A stretch of 23,104 nt of DNA, from NCBI GenBank assembly GCA_003695725.1, contig RFHX01000220.1:1-23104 (forward strand), in the 5' to 3' direction. A program made the translations under genes and the position numbers. The notes under the pieces are model-generated. The model was not told the DNA's origin and did not search any database. It was given only the letters and a program-made list of their open reading frames with translations. Positions 8,413 through 18,138 of this stretch are shown piece after piece. Every line of letters begins with the position of its first letter. Positions within the stretch are counted from its first letter, which is position 1. This stretch comes from Candidatus Schekmanbacteria bacterium. Lineage in GTDB: Bacteria > Schekmanbacteria > GWA2-38-11 > J061.

Positions 8413-10194
8413 ATGATGAAAAATAAACTCAAAATTGTAGAAATTTTTGTTCCCTTATTGTGTGTTTTCACATTAATTAGTGGATGTAAGATAATTCCGG
8501 TAAGGGAGAAATCAGATTACGAGCATAGTCTGGAATTTTTGAGGAAGGGGAATCTCGAGCAGGCGGAGGCCTATCTCTTAAAGTATGAAAAGCGCTTTCC
8601 TTATGATGAAAAATCTTACAATCTACGCCTCGAGATTGCCAAAAAATATCTTGAAAGGAATGATGCTAAAAAAACATCAGCATTGGTATCTAAGATACCT
8701 GAAAAAGGAATTTCGAAAGAGCTGATTGGCGGAAAATACGAGATTCTTGGAGATATTTCACTTTTAAAGGATGAATATTTGAAAGCCGTTGGTTTATATC
8801 TCAAATCCATAGATTTATATAGGAGAAAATCACAAAAGGAGAAGATAAAGAAAAAGGCTCTAAAGATAATATCAGAAAAACTCAATGAAGAAGAATTGAG
8901 TTGGCTTGCAGGTCGTTATGGGAAAAAGTTTCCGGCTGAAGAAGCCCTTTATAATTTAATCAAGCAGAAAGCGTTGGCTGGTGATATCAATGGAAGCAGA
9001 AGGTCGTTGGAAAGATATGAAAGAACATTTCCTGACAGCAGTAGAAGAAATGAACTCATTTCTTTTATTGAAAAAAAACAAAGAGAAGGCAAATTGATAA
9101 TAGGTTGTATTCTTCCCCTATCAGGCGCCTTGTCTGAAATAGGCAATTCTGTGAAAGAGGGAATTATAACAGCACAAATAATTCGTTCTGAAAGAATTGG
9201 CTTTCAACAGGTGGATTTAGTATTTAAGGATTCAGCCGGGGACCCTGAAAAAGCGGCAAGAGCTTTTGAAGAATTTGGAAGCAATGAAAATGTAATTGCT
9301 GTAATTGGCCCTGTAAGAAGCGCTTGTGTCAAGAAATGCGCCCCTCTGGCGGATAAATATCAGCTGCCGCTTGTTTCTCCTACAGCTGATGCTGATTATA
9401 TTGAAGGACTCTCGAATTTTGTTTTTCGCACCTGTCTTCTTCCGGAAACTGAGGCAGAGGCTATGGCAGAATTTGCAATCAAAGATGGTGAAGCTGTAGA
9501 AATTGCAATAATGCATGGAGACGATTATTACGGAAGGAAGCTTGCAGCTGTTTTTAAGAAAAAAGTAGAAGAATTGGGGGCAAAAGTGAAAATCGAAATT
9601 ACTTATCCTCCAGAAACAAATGATTTTACAGAATATGTGCGAAAACTTTACTCATACCTTGAGGCAGGTGGTATTTTTGATACTATATATTTGCCCTGCG
9701 ATTATGATAAGGCTGGATTTATAATCCCTCAACTGCCATATAATGATATGGAAGGATTTCAGCTTTATGGAAGCAGTGGATGGGATTCAGGTAGATTTGA
9801 TCCTTACGGCAATCCGGAAAGACTTCTTGAAATTGTTTTGGAAAAGGGAGAAATAGAGGGCGCTGTTTTTACAGATTCTTTTTCCCTTTGGTCAAAGGAT
9901 AATGAAGAAAGGAATGAATTTGTCTCTCGCTATAAAGAGATGTATGATTCTATACCTAATGTCTATGCCGCCAACAGCTATGATACATATATGATGATTG
10001 TTAAGGAGTTGAAGAAAAGAATGAAAAGAAGATCTGAATTAAGAAAGAGAATTTCGCAGATAAGAGATTATGAAGGGATTACAGGAAAAATGTCAATTTA
10101 TGAAAAAGGAAGAGTAGAAAAGACTCCATTTTTTATTGAAATTTTTGGAGGAAAATTTAGGGAGATTAAAGCGGAGATAGAAAAAAATGGTTGA
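8413..10194 (+). CDS. TPR plus periplasmic-binding-protein (type 1) lipoprotein, LpoA/LppC-like architecture
   Basis: Residues 1-25 form a lipoprotein signal with hydrophobic core and lipobox ISGC (Cys25). Residues about 30-225 are helical with TPR-like spacing (for example DYEHSLEFLRKGNLEQAEAYL). From about 227 a type 1 periplasmic binding fold of the Leu/Ile/Val receptor family begins: LIIGCILPLSGALSEIGNSV, then FKDSAGDPEKAARAFEEF, IAVIGPVRSA, LPLVSPTADADY, IAIMHGDDYYGRK and AANSYDTYMMI. TPR followed by this fold on a lipid anchor is the plan of LpoA, which activates PBP1A in gammaproteobacteria, but the sequence looks no closer to LpoA than to amino-acid receptors in general. No ABC transporter genes are adjacent, which speaks against simple uptake. 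The start is ATG 8413 (an in-frame stop lies at 8404-8406) without a clear ribosome site. The gene overlaps the next by eight bases. Role in cell-wall synthesis is only a possibility. Confidence 0.85.
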   Translation: MMKNKLKIVEIFVPLLCVFTLISGCKIIPVREKSDYEHSLEFLRKGNLEQAEAYLLKYEKRFPYDEKSYNLRLEIAKKYLERNDAKKTSALVSKIPEKGISKELIGGKYEILGDISLLKDEYLKAVGLYLKSIDLYRRKSQKEKIKKKALKIISEKLNEEELSWLAGRYGKKFPAEEALYNLIKQKALAGDINGSRRSLERYERTFPDSSRRNELISFIEKKQREGKLIIGCILPLSGALSEIGNSVKEGIITAQIIRSERIGFQQVDLVFKDSAGDPEKAARAFEEFGSNENVIAVIGPVRSACVKKCAPLADKYQLPLVSPTADADYIEGLSNFVFRTCLLPETEAEAMAEFAIKDGEAVEIAIMHGDDYYGRKLAAVFKKKVEELGAKVKIEITYPPETNDFTEYVRKLYSYLEAGGIFDTIYLPCDYDKAGFIIPQLPYNDMEGFQLYGSSGWDSGRFDPYGNPERLLEIVLEKGEIEGAVFTDSFSLWSKDNEERNEFVSRYKEMYDSIPNVYAANSYDTYMMIVKELKKRMKRRSELRKRISQIRDYEGITGKMSIYEKGRVEKTPFFIEIFGGKFREIKAEIEKNG

Positions 10195-11506
10195 TATCAG
10201 AGCATTCAAAGGATTTGTTTATGATTCGAAAAAGGTCAAAATCGAAAATGTGGTTGCCCCTCCATATGATGTGATAAGTCAAGAGGAGCAGGAAAGATTA
10301 TATGAGCTCGATGAACACAATGTTGTGCGCCTTGTGTTAGGGAAAATATTTGATGACGATAATGATTCAGATAATAGATATACAAGGGCTGCTCGATTTT
10401 TAGAGGATTGGCTTGATAGAGGAATCATTAAGAGACATAAGGAGGATTCTATTTATATTTATGAACAGGAATTTACATTACCTGACGGCAGAATAATGAA
10501 CAGAAGTGGATTTATTGCTTTGGCTTCTATTGAGGAGCCGGGTAAGGGTAACATCTTCCCACATGAAAATACACTATCAAAGCCCAAAGAAGACCGTCTT
10601 AAATTGATGAGATCTTGTCAGGGAAATTTGTGCCAAATTTTTTCATTGTTTCCGGACAAAGAAAGAAAAGTGGATTCACTACTTCAACAGGAGAAGAGAC
10701 AAGCTCCGATTTTCGATTTTTATGACAATAACAGGATTAGAAACCGCTTATGGCAGATTAGTCATATCGATACGGTGGAAAAAATAAGAAATGAAATGTC
10801 TGAAAAGAAGCTTTTTATAGCTGATGGCCATCATAGATATGAAACGGCTGTAAATTATATGAAAGAAATGAGAGAAAAGGATACTAATTACACTGGTAAT
10901 GAGCCATATAATTTTGTGATGATGATGTTTGTAAACACTTATAATGAAGGGTTGGCAGTGCTTCCTATTCATCGTCTTATTCATAGTGTTGAGGAGTTTA
11001 AAGAAGAGACATTTTTAAAGAGGATATCTGAGGCTTTTGAGGTAGAGAGAGTTGAAGGTGAAGGATGGGAAAATGACCTTTCTGATATGCTCAAAAAAAA
11101 GGGAGAAAAAAGAACTTCTTTTGCTGTTGTATTCAAGGATAGCGGCAATAATTATATTATTTCTGTAAAGGATAATGAGATTATTGAAAATTATTTTGAT
11201 TCATCTTTTCCAGAAGAACTTAAATCTCTCGATGTTACCATTTTGCATAAAGTAATCTTAGAAAATTTTCTTGGCATTGATGAAGAGAGTTTGAGAGATC
11301 AAAAGAATGTTACCTACATAAAGGACTGGAATCGCTCACTAAGAATGCTCAAAGAAGGAGATTATCAGGCGGCTTTCCTGCTTAATGCTACACCTGTGGA
11401 AGCCGTAACAAAAGTTGCGGAAAAAGGATTGAGAATGCCTCAAAAATCAACTTTCTTCTATCCTAAACTTCTGACAGGTTTAGTATTCAATCTTTTTAGG
11501 AGCTGA
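10187..11506 (+). CDS. DUF1015 family protein (function unknown)
   Basis: The 439-residue protein is a clear DUF1015 member, a widespread family of cytoplasmic proteins without proven function. Conserved blocks are IRAFKGFVYD at the N-terminus, ENVVAPPYDVIS (20-31), NIFPHENTLSKPKEDRLKL (122-140), GNLCQIFSLF (146-155) and the hallmark FIADGHHRYETA (210-221). The charged His-Asp-Arg cluster suggests a binding or catalytic site, but no reaction can be named. I see no signal peptide or membrane segment. ATG at 10187 overlaps the end of the preceding lipoprotein gene by eight bases and has GGAG about ten bases upstream, so the two are coupled. larC follows after 11 bases. In some genomes the family has been labelled SerC-like; I do not rely on that label. 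Confidence 0.9.
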   Translation: MVDIRAFKGFVYDSKKVKIENVVAPPYDVISQEEQERLYELDEHNVVRLVLGKIFDDDNDSDNRYTRAARFLEDWLDRGIIKRHKEDSIYIYEQEFTLPDGRIMNRSGFIALASIEEPGKGNIFPHENTLSKPKEDRLKLMRSCQGNLCQIFSLFPDKERKVDSLLQQEKRQAPIFDFYDNNRIRNRLWQISHIDTVEKIRNEMSEKKLFIADGHHRYETAVNYMKEMREKDTNYTGNEPYNFVMMMFVNTYNEGLAVLPIHRLIHSVEEFKEETFLKRISEAFEVERVEGEGWENDLSDMLKKKGEKRTSFAVVFKDSGNNYIISVKDNEIIENYFDSSFPEELKSLDVTILHKVILENFLGIDEESLRDQKNVTYIKDWNRSLRMLKEGDYQAAFLLNATPVEAVTKVAEKGLRMPQKSTFFYPKLLTGLVFNLFRS

Positions 11507-11517
11507 CACAAGAGGTA

Positions 11518-12720
11518 ATGCAGAAAAGTATAAAGAGGACGCTTTATTTTGATTGTTTTTCAGGAGTAAGCGGAGACATGGTCTGTGCTTCTCTGATAGA
11601 CCTCGGTGCAGACAGAAAAACCATAAGAAATACCATAGAATCTCTTATGCCCGGAGAGATATCCATATCTATAAAAAGGGTTATGAAATGTGGCATATCA
11701 TCTTTATCTTTTTCTGTTAAGCCGAGAAAGGGGATTAAAAAATTCCGTACGATTAAAGATATAGAAAAAATTTATGAAAGGTCATCTCTTTCTTCAGAAA
11801 CCGCTTCAAAATGCATTGAAATCTTTAGAACAATTGCAAAAGCAGAAGCCAAAATTCACAGGAAAAAAATCGATGAAGTACATTTCCATGAAATAGGTGC
11901 TGTTGATACACTTGTGGATATAACGACAGCTGTAGTTGGAATAAGGTTGCTTAAAGCAGACAAAGTTATTTCTTCTCCGGTGAATTTAGGAGGTGGGACT
12001 GTAAAGATTTCACATGGTTTATATCCTGTGCCTGCCCCTGCCACTGCTGAAATATTGAAAGGAATGCCTGTTTATAGCAGTGGAAATTATGGAGAATTGA
12101 CAACTCCAACAGGAGCAGCGATTTTGAAGATATTGTGCAGTGCCTTTGACTCTGTGCCAGAGGGGAAAATTAAAGCTGTCGGTTATGGCGCAGGTTGTAA
12201 GGATTTGGAAAATAGGGCAAATGTTTTGAGGACATTGCTTATTGAAGAAGAAAAGGAAGAATTAAAACCGGATAGGAAAGAGCAGGTATATATTGTAGAA
12301 ACAAATATAGATGACCAAGAACCTCAGTCTTTCGAATATTTAATGGATAAACTTTTTGAAAAAGGGGCTCTTGATGTATGGTTTTCTTCTATTACAATGA
12401 AGAAAAGCCGTCCTGCAATAAAGGTTTCTGTTTTATGCAAGAAAGAAAGATTGAATACTATTTCAGAGCTTCTTTTAAGGGAAACAACAACATTTGGTGT
12501 CAGGTATTTTGAAGCTGGCAGAATGGCTTTAAAGAGAGAAATGATAAAAATTAAAACCAAGTATGGAGAGATTTCTGCAAAGGTAGGAATAATGGACAAG
12601 AAGGTTATCAAGATATCTCCAGAATATGAGAGTGTTAAAAAGCTTGCTGAAAAAAAGGGTATTCCTTTTTATAAAGTATTCAAAGAAGCTGAATTTGCCG
12701 CAAGAAATAAAAAATTTTAA
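11518..12720 (+). CDS. larC: Nickel-pincer cofactor cyclometallase LarC (formerly DUF111)
   Basis: LarC inserts nickel into the sulfur-bearing pyridinium precursor in a CTP-dependent reaction, giving the nickel-pincer nucleotide used by lactate racemase LarA and relatives. The 400-residue protein has the family start TLYFDCFSGVSGDM (8-21), then EVHFHEIGAVDTLVDI, SSPVNLGGGTVKISHG, PVPAPATAEIL and ELTTPTGAAIL, then the C-terminal half with ETNIDDQEPQSFEYLMDKLFEKGALDV split from it by a charged linker. Unlike Lactobacillus plantarum, where larC is read through a programmed frameshift, this is one continuous frame. ATG 11518 follows AGAGGT with only one base between, unusually close; no better start exists. 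larA, larB and larE are not in the window. The stop lies four bases from the stop of the convergent TPR gene. Confidence 0.93.
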   Translation: MQKSIKRTLYFDCFSGVSGDMVCASLIDLGADRKTIRNTIESLMPGEISISIKRVMKCGISSLSFSVKPRKGIKKFRTIKDIEKIYERSSLSSETASKCIEIFRTIAKAEAKIHRKKIDEVHFHEIGAVDTLVDITTAVVGIRLLKADKVISSPVNLGGGTVKISHGLYPVPAPATAEILKGMPVYSSGNYGELTTPTGAAILKILCSAFDSVPEGKIKAVGYGAGCKDLENRANVLRTLLIEEEKEELKPDRKEQVYIVETNIDDQEPQSFEYLMDKLFEKGALDVWFSSITMKKSRPAIKVSVLCKKERLNTISELLLRETTTFGVRYFEAGRMALKREMIKIKTKYGEISAKVGIMDKKVIKISPEYESVKKLAEKKGIPFYKVFKEAEFAARNKKF

Positions 12721-12724
12721 AAAA

Positions 12725-14575
12725 TTATGGTATTAAAAGCTCGGTGCCAACGGGCAGTACATTAGGGTCTTTTATAGTTTTTCTGTTAAAATCATAAAGT
12801 TTTTTCCATTTTCTAGCGTCATTGAAGATTTCCGGCTTTGCAGCAATCGATGAAAGCGTATCTCCTTTCTTTACAATATATCTTTTAATTTTTGATTTTG
12901 CTTCTCTGATTTTATCCTTAACCTTTGAATTATTCTCGTCTATTTCAAGAGATTTACGCCACTGGTTGATAGCTTCGTTTATATTCCCCTTTTTGTAATA
13001 TATATCTCCGAGATGTTCGAGTATAACAGGGTCGTCAGGAGCCTTTCCTATTGCTTTTACTATCAAACTGTATGCTTTTTCGATTTCTCCTTTCTGAAAA
13101 TATACCCACCCGAGACTGTCGAGGAAATATCCATTGTCGGGTTCTATTTCTAGAGCTTTTTTAATCAGTGACATAGCTTCATCGAGATAAATTCCTTTAT
13201 CGGCAAAGAGGTATCCTAAATAATTATAAGCTGAAGCAAATTTTTCATCTAATTTAATCGCTTCTCTCAATTCCTTTACGGTGTTGTCAAAGTCTTTGAG
13301 TTTGTCATATGCAGTTGCAAGGTAGAAATGGTATTCTGCATTTTTTGGATCGGATTTAATGACAGTTTTAAAGCTTTCTATTGCTTCTTTATATTTTTTA
13401 GCATCATACTGAGCTCGTCCAAGATAAAAAAGGATTTTGGGGTTTGAAGGATCTGTTTCTAATGCTTTTTCAACTGATTTTATTGCAAGCTCATATTTGC
13501 CTAATTCACCATAAATCAAACTTTCATGAAGAAGGGCAATAATGAATTTAGGATTTGATTCGAGAATTTTCTTTACCTCGGTGAGCGCCTCTTCATATTT
13601 TCCCATTGCTTCAAGGGCTGTAATTAAATTTATTCTTGTCATACTATCAAAAGGATTTAGATAAAGGGAATTTTTAAAATGTTTAGCCGCTTTCTCGAAG
13701 TCTTTTTTATTGAGGTAAATCATACCCAAATTAGTTTGAATAGCTGAATCTTCGGGCAGTTTATATTCAAGTTGAAGAAACAATTCTAAGGCTTTATCGT
13801 AATTTTCTTTCTTCATATAAAAGAGCGCTAAAGATTTCTTTACAGCAAGACTTTCAGGATTTATTTTTAAAAGCTCCTGATAAAAACTTTCAGATTCTTT
13901 GCCTGCATTTAGGATTGAATAGGTGTTGACGAGGTTATAGAAAGCTGATTCGAAATAAGGATTGATTTCAATAGATTTTTTGAATGATTCGATGGCTTCT
14001 TTATATTTTTTTTCTTCAGCTTGTACAATTCCCAGATAATAGTACCCCAATGAAGGTTTTGTTTTGATAAGCTCTCTGTAAATATTTTCAGTTTTTTCCT
14101 GCTGGTTGGTGCTATTGTAAATTAAGCTGAGAATCATATAAGCCCTTATCTCTTCAGGTGCAATTTCAATAATTCTTTTATAAACTTCTTCTGCTTTGGA
14201 CATCAGGTTAAGTCGCGAATAGACTTCTCCAATATTATAAAGCACATCAACAGATTTGGTGCTTTTCAAAAATGCTTTGTCTGCTTCTTCTCGTGCTTTT
14301 TGCAGATTTCCTGTTTCGATATAAAGGTAAGCAAGTTTGGAGTGGAGATAGGGAGATAACGGGTCTTCAGAAATTGTTTTTTTTAAAATATCGATAGCTT
14401 TATTGTAATCACCTTCATTGTCGAAGATTTCAGAAAGGATGAAATTATTCACCGCATCTTTGCTCAAAGAGAAAGTCTCAACGGATTTTAACTTATCCAT
14501 TTTTTTACTTGTTGCACAGGAAAAAGATATAGTTGAAATGAGAATAAGACAAATAAAGAATTTACATTTTTTCAT
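12725..14575 (-). CDS. TPR-repeat lipoprotein with C-terminal LysM domain
   Basis: Starting at ATG 14575 (AAGGG nine bases upstream; the TTG directly before it is less likely) the protein has 616 residues. Residues 1-20 are a lipoprotein signal ending in FSC (Cys20). From about 45 to 560 there are some fourteen consecutive TPR units of about 34 residues, with motifs such as AAKHFKNSLYLNPFD and EAIESFKTVIKSDPKNAEYHFYLA. The last 52 residues (565-616) form a LysM domain, RYIVKKGDTLSSI to PVGTELLIP, which binds peptidoglycan in other proteins. The likely picture is an envelope scaffold on a lipid anchor that contacts the cell wall and partner proteins in the periplasm. It follows tatC after 15 bases and is probably co-transcribed with the tat genes. 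The exact function is unknown. Confidence 0.9.
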   Translation of the reverse strand: MKKCKFFICLILISTISFSCATSKKMDKLKSVETFSLSKDAVNNFILSEIFDNEGDYNKAIDILKKTISEDPLSPYLHSKLAYLYIETGNLQKAREEADKAFLKSTKSVDVLYNIGEVYSRLNLMSKAEEVYKRIIEIAPEEIRAYMILSLIYNSTNQQEKTENIYRELIKTKPSLGYYYLGIVQAEEKKYKEAIESFKKSIEINPYFESAFYNLVNTYSILNAGKESESFYQELLKINPESLAVKKSLALFYMKKENYDKALELFLQLEYKLPEDSAIQTNLGMIYLNKKDFEKAAKHFKNSLYLNPFDSMTRINLITALEAMGKYEEALTEVKKILESNPKFIIALLHESLIYGELGKYELAIKSVEKALETDPSNPKILFYLGRAQYDAKKYKEAIESFKTVIKSDPKNAEYHFYLATAYDKLKDFDNTVKELREAIKLDEKFASAYNYLGYLFADKGIYLDEAMSLIKKALEIEPDNGYFLDSLGWVYFQKGEIEKAYSLIVKAIGKAPDDPVILEHLGDIYYKKGNINEAINQWRKSLEIDENNSKVKDKIREAKSKIKRYIVKKGDTLSSIAAKPEIFNDARKWKKLYDFNRKTIKDPNVLPVGTELLIP

Positions 14576-14590
14576 CAATACTAACCCTTT

Positions 14591-15334
14591 TTAATCATTT
14601 TTTTTCACAAGCAACCTAACTAATAATATACTAAATTCATAAAGAATATACATCGGTATTGCAAGTGCAATTTGTGATACTACATCCGGGGGAGTAATTA
14701 TTGCTGATGCGGCAAAGAGGATGAGTATTACATAGGGTCTGCCCTTTTTTAAGGTTTCAATGGAGATTAATCCTATTTTGGCTATAATAAATACAAATAC
14801 AGGCAGTTCAAAAGCAAGTCCAAAAGCAAAAAGAAGCATTGCAACAGTTGATAAAGCTTCCTTGATAGTTAGCATCGGGAGGAAGTCTCCACCGTAGCTG
14901 AGAAGAAATTTAAAGCAATATGGCAGCAGCAGAAAGTAAGCGAAAGATGCACCACCAATGAAGAAAATACAAGATGAAACAAAAAAAACTATTCCATAAA
15001 TCTTTTCTTTCCTATAAAGCCCCGGTGCTACAAACTTCCAAATTTCGTAAAATATCAAAGGAAAAGCAAAAAATGCTCCCATTATGGCGCTAATCTTTAT
15101 ATAAACTATAAAAGGTTGAGCAGGACTAGTGAATACCAACTTTTGTTCTGGGCTAAGTACAGAGCTCAAAGGTCGTATTACGGCTTTAAAAAGACTTTTC
15201 GAGAAAGCATAAGAACCAATAAAACCTAAAATAAGATAAATTATTATATGAATTAAACGACTTCTCAGCTCTTCCAAATGCTGAAGAAATGTCATTTCCT
15301 TATCAGAGGAGAGCTCTTCTTTTCTACTTTCCAT
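14591..15334 (-). CDS. tatC: Sec-independent (twin-arginine) translocase subunit TatC
   Basis: TatC is the inner-membrane receptor that recognises twin-arginine signal peptides and exports folded proteins. From ATG 15334 the protein is 247 residues with six membrane segments. The cytoplasmic N-terminus has FLQHLEELRSR (16-26, with the conserved Glu), and the first cytoplasmic loop region holds FYEIWKFVAPGLYRKEK (95-111), both family hallmarks. A reading from TTG 15370 would add 12 lysine-rich residues that overlap tatA; an internal ATG at 15295 would start just before TFLQHLEEL but has poor spacing from a ribosome site. The chosen start overlaps tatA by 11 bases. The exact N-terminus is the main uncertainty. 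Confidence 0.95.
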   Translation of the reverse strand: MESRKEELSSDKEMTFLQHLEELRSRLIHIIIYLILGFIGSYAFSKSLFKAVIRPLSSVLSPEQKLVFTSPAQPFIVYIKISAIMGAFFAFPLIFYEIWKFVAPGLYRKEKIYGIVFFVSSCIFFIGGASFAYFLLLPYCFKFLLSYGGDFLPMLTIKEALSTVAMLLFAFGLAFELPVFVFIIAKIGLISIETLKKGRPYVILILFAASAIITPPDVVSQIALAIPMYILYEFSILLVRLLVKKND

Positions 15335-15608
15335 CCTTTTCTTCTTTGCCTTCTTTGTTTTTTGAATCAATATTGGTTTCCGAAATGTCAGTAAGCTCTT
15401 TCATATCCTCGATCTCGTCCTTTATGAAGCCTGTCTCTTCCTTTATTTCTTCATCGACAGTATTTTTTATGTCTTCCATTGCTCTTTTAAATTCAGCAAG
15501 TCCTTTGCCAAGGGTTTTAGCTACTTCTGGCAGTCTTTTAGGTCCTATCACAATTAGGGCAATTACAAGTATTACTAATATCTCTGAAAAACCAATGCCG
15601 CCAAACAT
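15324..15608 (-). CDS. tatA: Twin-arginine translocase TatA/TatB family protein
   Basis: This small protein forms the Tat pore or receptor partner. From ATG 15608 it has 94 residues: MFGGIGFSEILVILVIALIV as the periplasmic tip and single membrane helix, the hinge IGPKRLPEVA (21-30), an amphipathic helix KTLGKGLAEFKRAMEDI, and a charged tail rich in Glu and Lys. A TTG at 15638 would add ten residues before the family start and is rejected; GGAG lies about eleven bases before the ATG. The sequence shows features of both TatA (GKGLAEFKRAM) and TatB (Glu at position 9, GPKRLPE). Only one such protein is encoded beside tatC, so it may do both jobs, or a second one lies elsewhere. Confidence 0.92.
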   Translation of the reverse strand: MFGGIGFSEILVILVIALIVIGPKRLPEVAKTLGKGLAEFKRAMEDIKNTVDEEIKEETGFIKDEIEDMKELTDISETNIDSKNKEGKEEKDGK

Positions 15609-15659
15609 TATTGATTTATCTCCAATACTTTCGGACAATTTAAAAACTTAATTTCATTA

Positions 15660-15688
15660 ACTATAACTGATTTTTAATCTTTTTTGAA
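15660..15688 (-). promoter_or_regulatory. Candidate promoter of the tat-TPR operon
   Basis: On the minus strand TTCAAA (15688 to 15683) and TATAGT (15665 to 15660) are separated by 17 bases, matching four and five of six consensus bases. The start would lie near 15653, about 45 bases before the tatA ATG. Such matches are common in AT-rich DNA, so this is a suggestion. Confidence 0.35.
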
Positions 15689-15842
15689 TCTTTAAAAAAC
15701 TTCTCTTCGAAATAAAGACAAAAATTACAGTGCATGATGAAAAAGTATTAGAAAAAACTAAATAAAAAAAGAGAAAAAATAGAATTTCGCAAATATTTTC
15801 CTTTAATCGGAATTAATATTCTATTTTTAGTCAATTTTTTAG

Positions 15843-15870
15843 TTGAATTTTTGGATGAAATATTTATATT
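15843..15870 (+). promoter_or_regulatory. Candidate groESL promoter
   Basis: TTGAAT (15843-15848) and TATATT (15865-15870) are spaced by 16 bases. Transcription would start near 15877, inside the CIRCE operator, which is the usual arrangement for HrcA repression. Confidence 0.6.
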
Positions 15871-15871
15871 A

Positions 15872-15898
15872 TTAGCACTCACTTAAAGAGAGTGCTAA
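15872..15898. promoter_or_regulatory. CIRCE operator (HrcA binding site)
   Basis: TTAGCACTC, nine bases, then GAGTGCTAA: both arms match the published CIRCE consensus exactly. It sits directly after the -10 of the groES promoter and about 80 bases before the groES ATG. HrcA bound here would block groESL transcription and release it on heat or protein-folding stress. hrcA itself is not in the window. Confidence 0.97.
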
Positions 15899-15978
15899 CA
15901 ATATTCAAAATTCATTGATAAAAAGTTTATCCAATTTTAATCAAATTGAAATGTTAACTTTTAGAAAGGAGGGAAGGT

Positions 15979-16269
15979 ATGAACATTCGTCCATTGCATG
16001 ACAGAATCATTGTTAAACGAATTGAAGAGGAGGAAAAAACAAAAGGAGGAATTATCATTCCCGATACAGCAAAAGAAAAACCGCAGGAAGGGGAAGTTGT
16101 GGCTGTCGGGAATGGTAAATTGTTGGAAGATGGCAAGGTGGTGCCATTGGATGTAAAAAAGGGAGACAGAGTACTTTTCAGCAAGTATGCAGGAAATGAT
16201 ATAAAGATTGAAGGCGAAGAGTACATCATAATGAGAGAAGACGATGTGCTCGGAATAATAGAAAAATAG
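15979..16269 (+). CDS. groES: Co-chaperonin GroES
   Basis: GroES is the seven-subunit lid that closes the GroEL folding chamber. The 96-residue protein has the standard start [13 protein letters not shown], the mobile loop around [17 protein letters not shown] that contacts Gro[25 protein letters not shown] and the end [10 protein letters not shown]. The ribosome site GGAGG (15968-15972) is six bases before the ATG. It is the first gene of the CIRCE-controlled groESL operon, and groEL follows after 35 bases. Confidence 0.99.
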   Translation: MNIRPLHDRIIVKRIEEEEKTKGGIIIPDTAKEKPQEGEVVAVGNGKLLEDGKVVPLDVKKGDRVLFSKYAGNDIKIEGEEYIIMREDDVLGIIEK

Positions 16270-16304
16270 TAAATTAGGAAAACTCTAACAGGAGGTGAAA
16301 ATAA

Positions 16305-17927
<1,623 letters not shown>

Positions 17928-17951
17928 TCCTAAGATTTTTGCAAAAAAGTC

Positions 17952-17985
17952 AAAGGCGGAAGGTTGCTCCCTTCCGCCTTTTTTT
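17952..17985 (+). terminator. Intrinsic terminator of groESL
   Basis: AAAGGCGGAAGG (17952-17963) pairs perfectly with CCTTCCGCCTTT (17970-17981) around a six-base loop, and four more T follow to 17985. The GC-rich stem stands out in this AT-rich region. It ends the groESL transcript and separates it from the moxR operon. Confidence 0.96.
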
Positions 17986-18053
17986 ATTCTTGGTTTTCAG
18001 ATGATTCCATTTACCATTAAATTCATATCTATAACTATATTCTTTTATAATCG

Positions 18054-18083
18054 TTGTCATAAATTTTGAAATTTTGTTATTAT
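18054..18083 (+). promoter_or_regulatory. Candidate promoter of the moxR-bat operon
   Basis: TTGTCA (18054-18059) and TATTAT (18078-18083) are spaced by 18 bases and match five of six consensus bases each. A start near 18090 would leave a leader of about 50 bases. It lies between the groESL terminator and moxR, where a new promoter is expected. Confidence 0.5.
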
Positions 18084-18138
18084 TTACTTACATCACTACT
18101 TTTTTGAAAGAAAGGATTAAAATATCAGGGGAATAAAA

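Larger units (their letters stand above)
15609..15978. other. AT-rich divergent intergenic region between tatA and groES
   Basis: These 370 bases hold no gene that I can support. They contain a candidate tat promoter on the minus strand (15660-15688), a long stretch of A and T tracts (about 15670-15842), the groES promoter (15843-15870), the CIRCE operator (15872-15898), an untranslated leader of about 100 bases, and the strong groES ribosome site GGAGG at 15968-15972. Both transcription units leave from this region in opposite directions. The A/T tracts could act as UP elements or cause curvature, which is inference. Confidence 0.7.
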
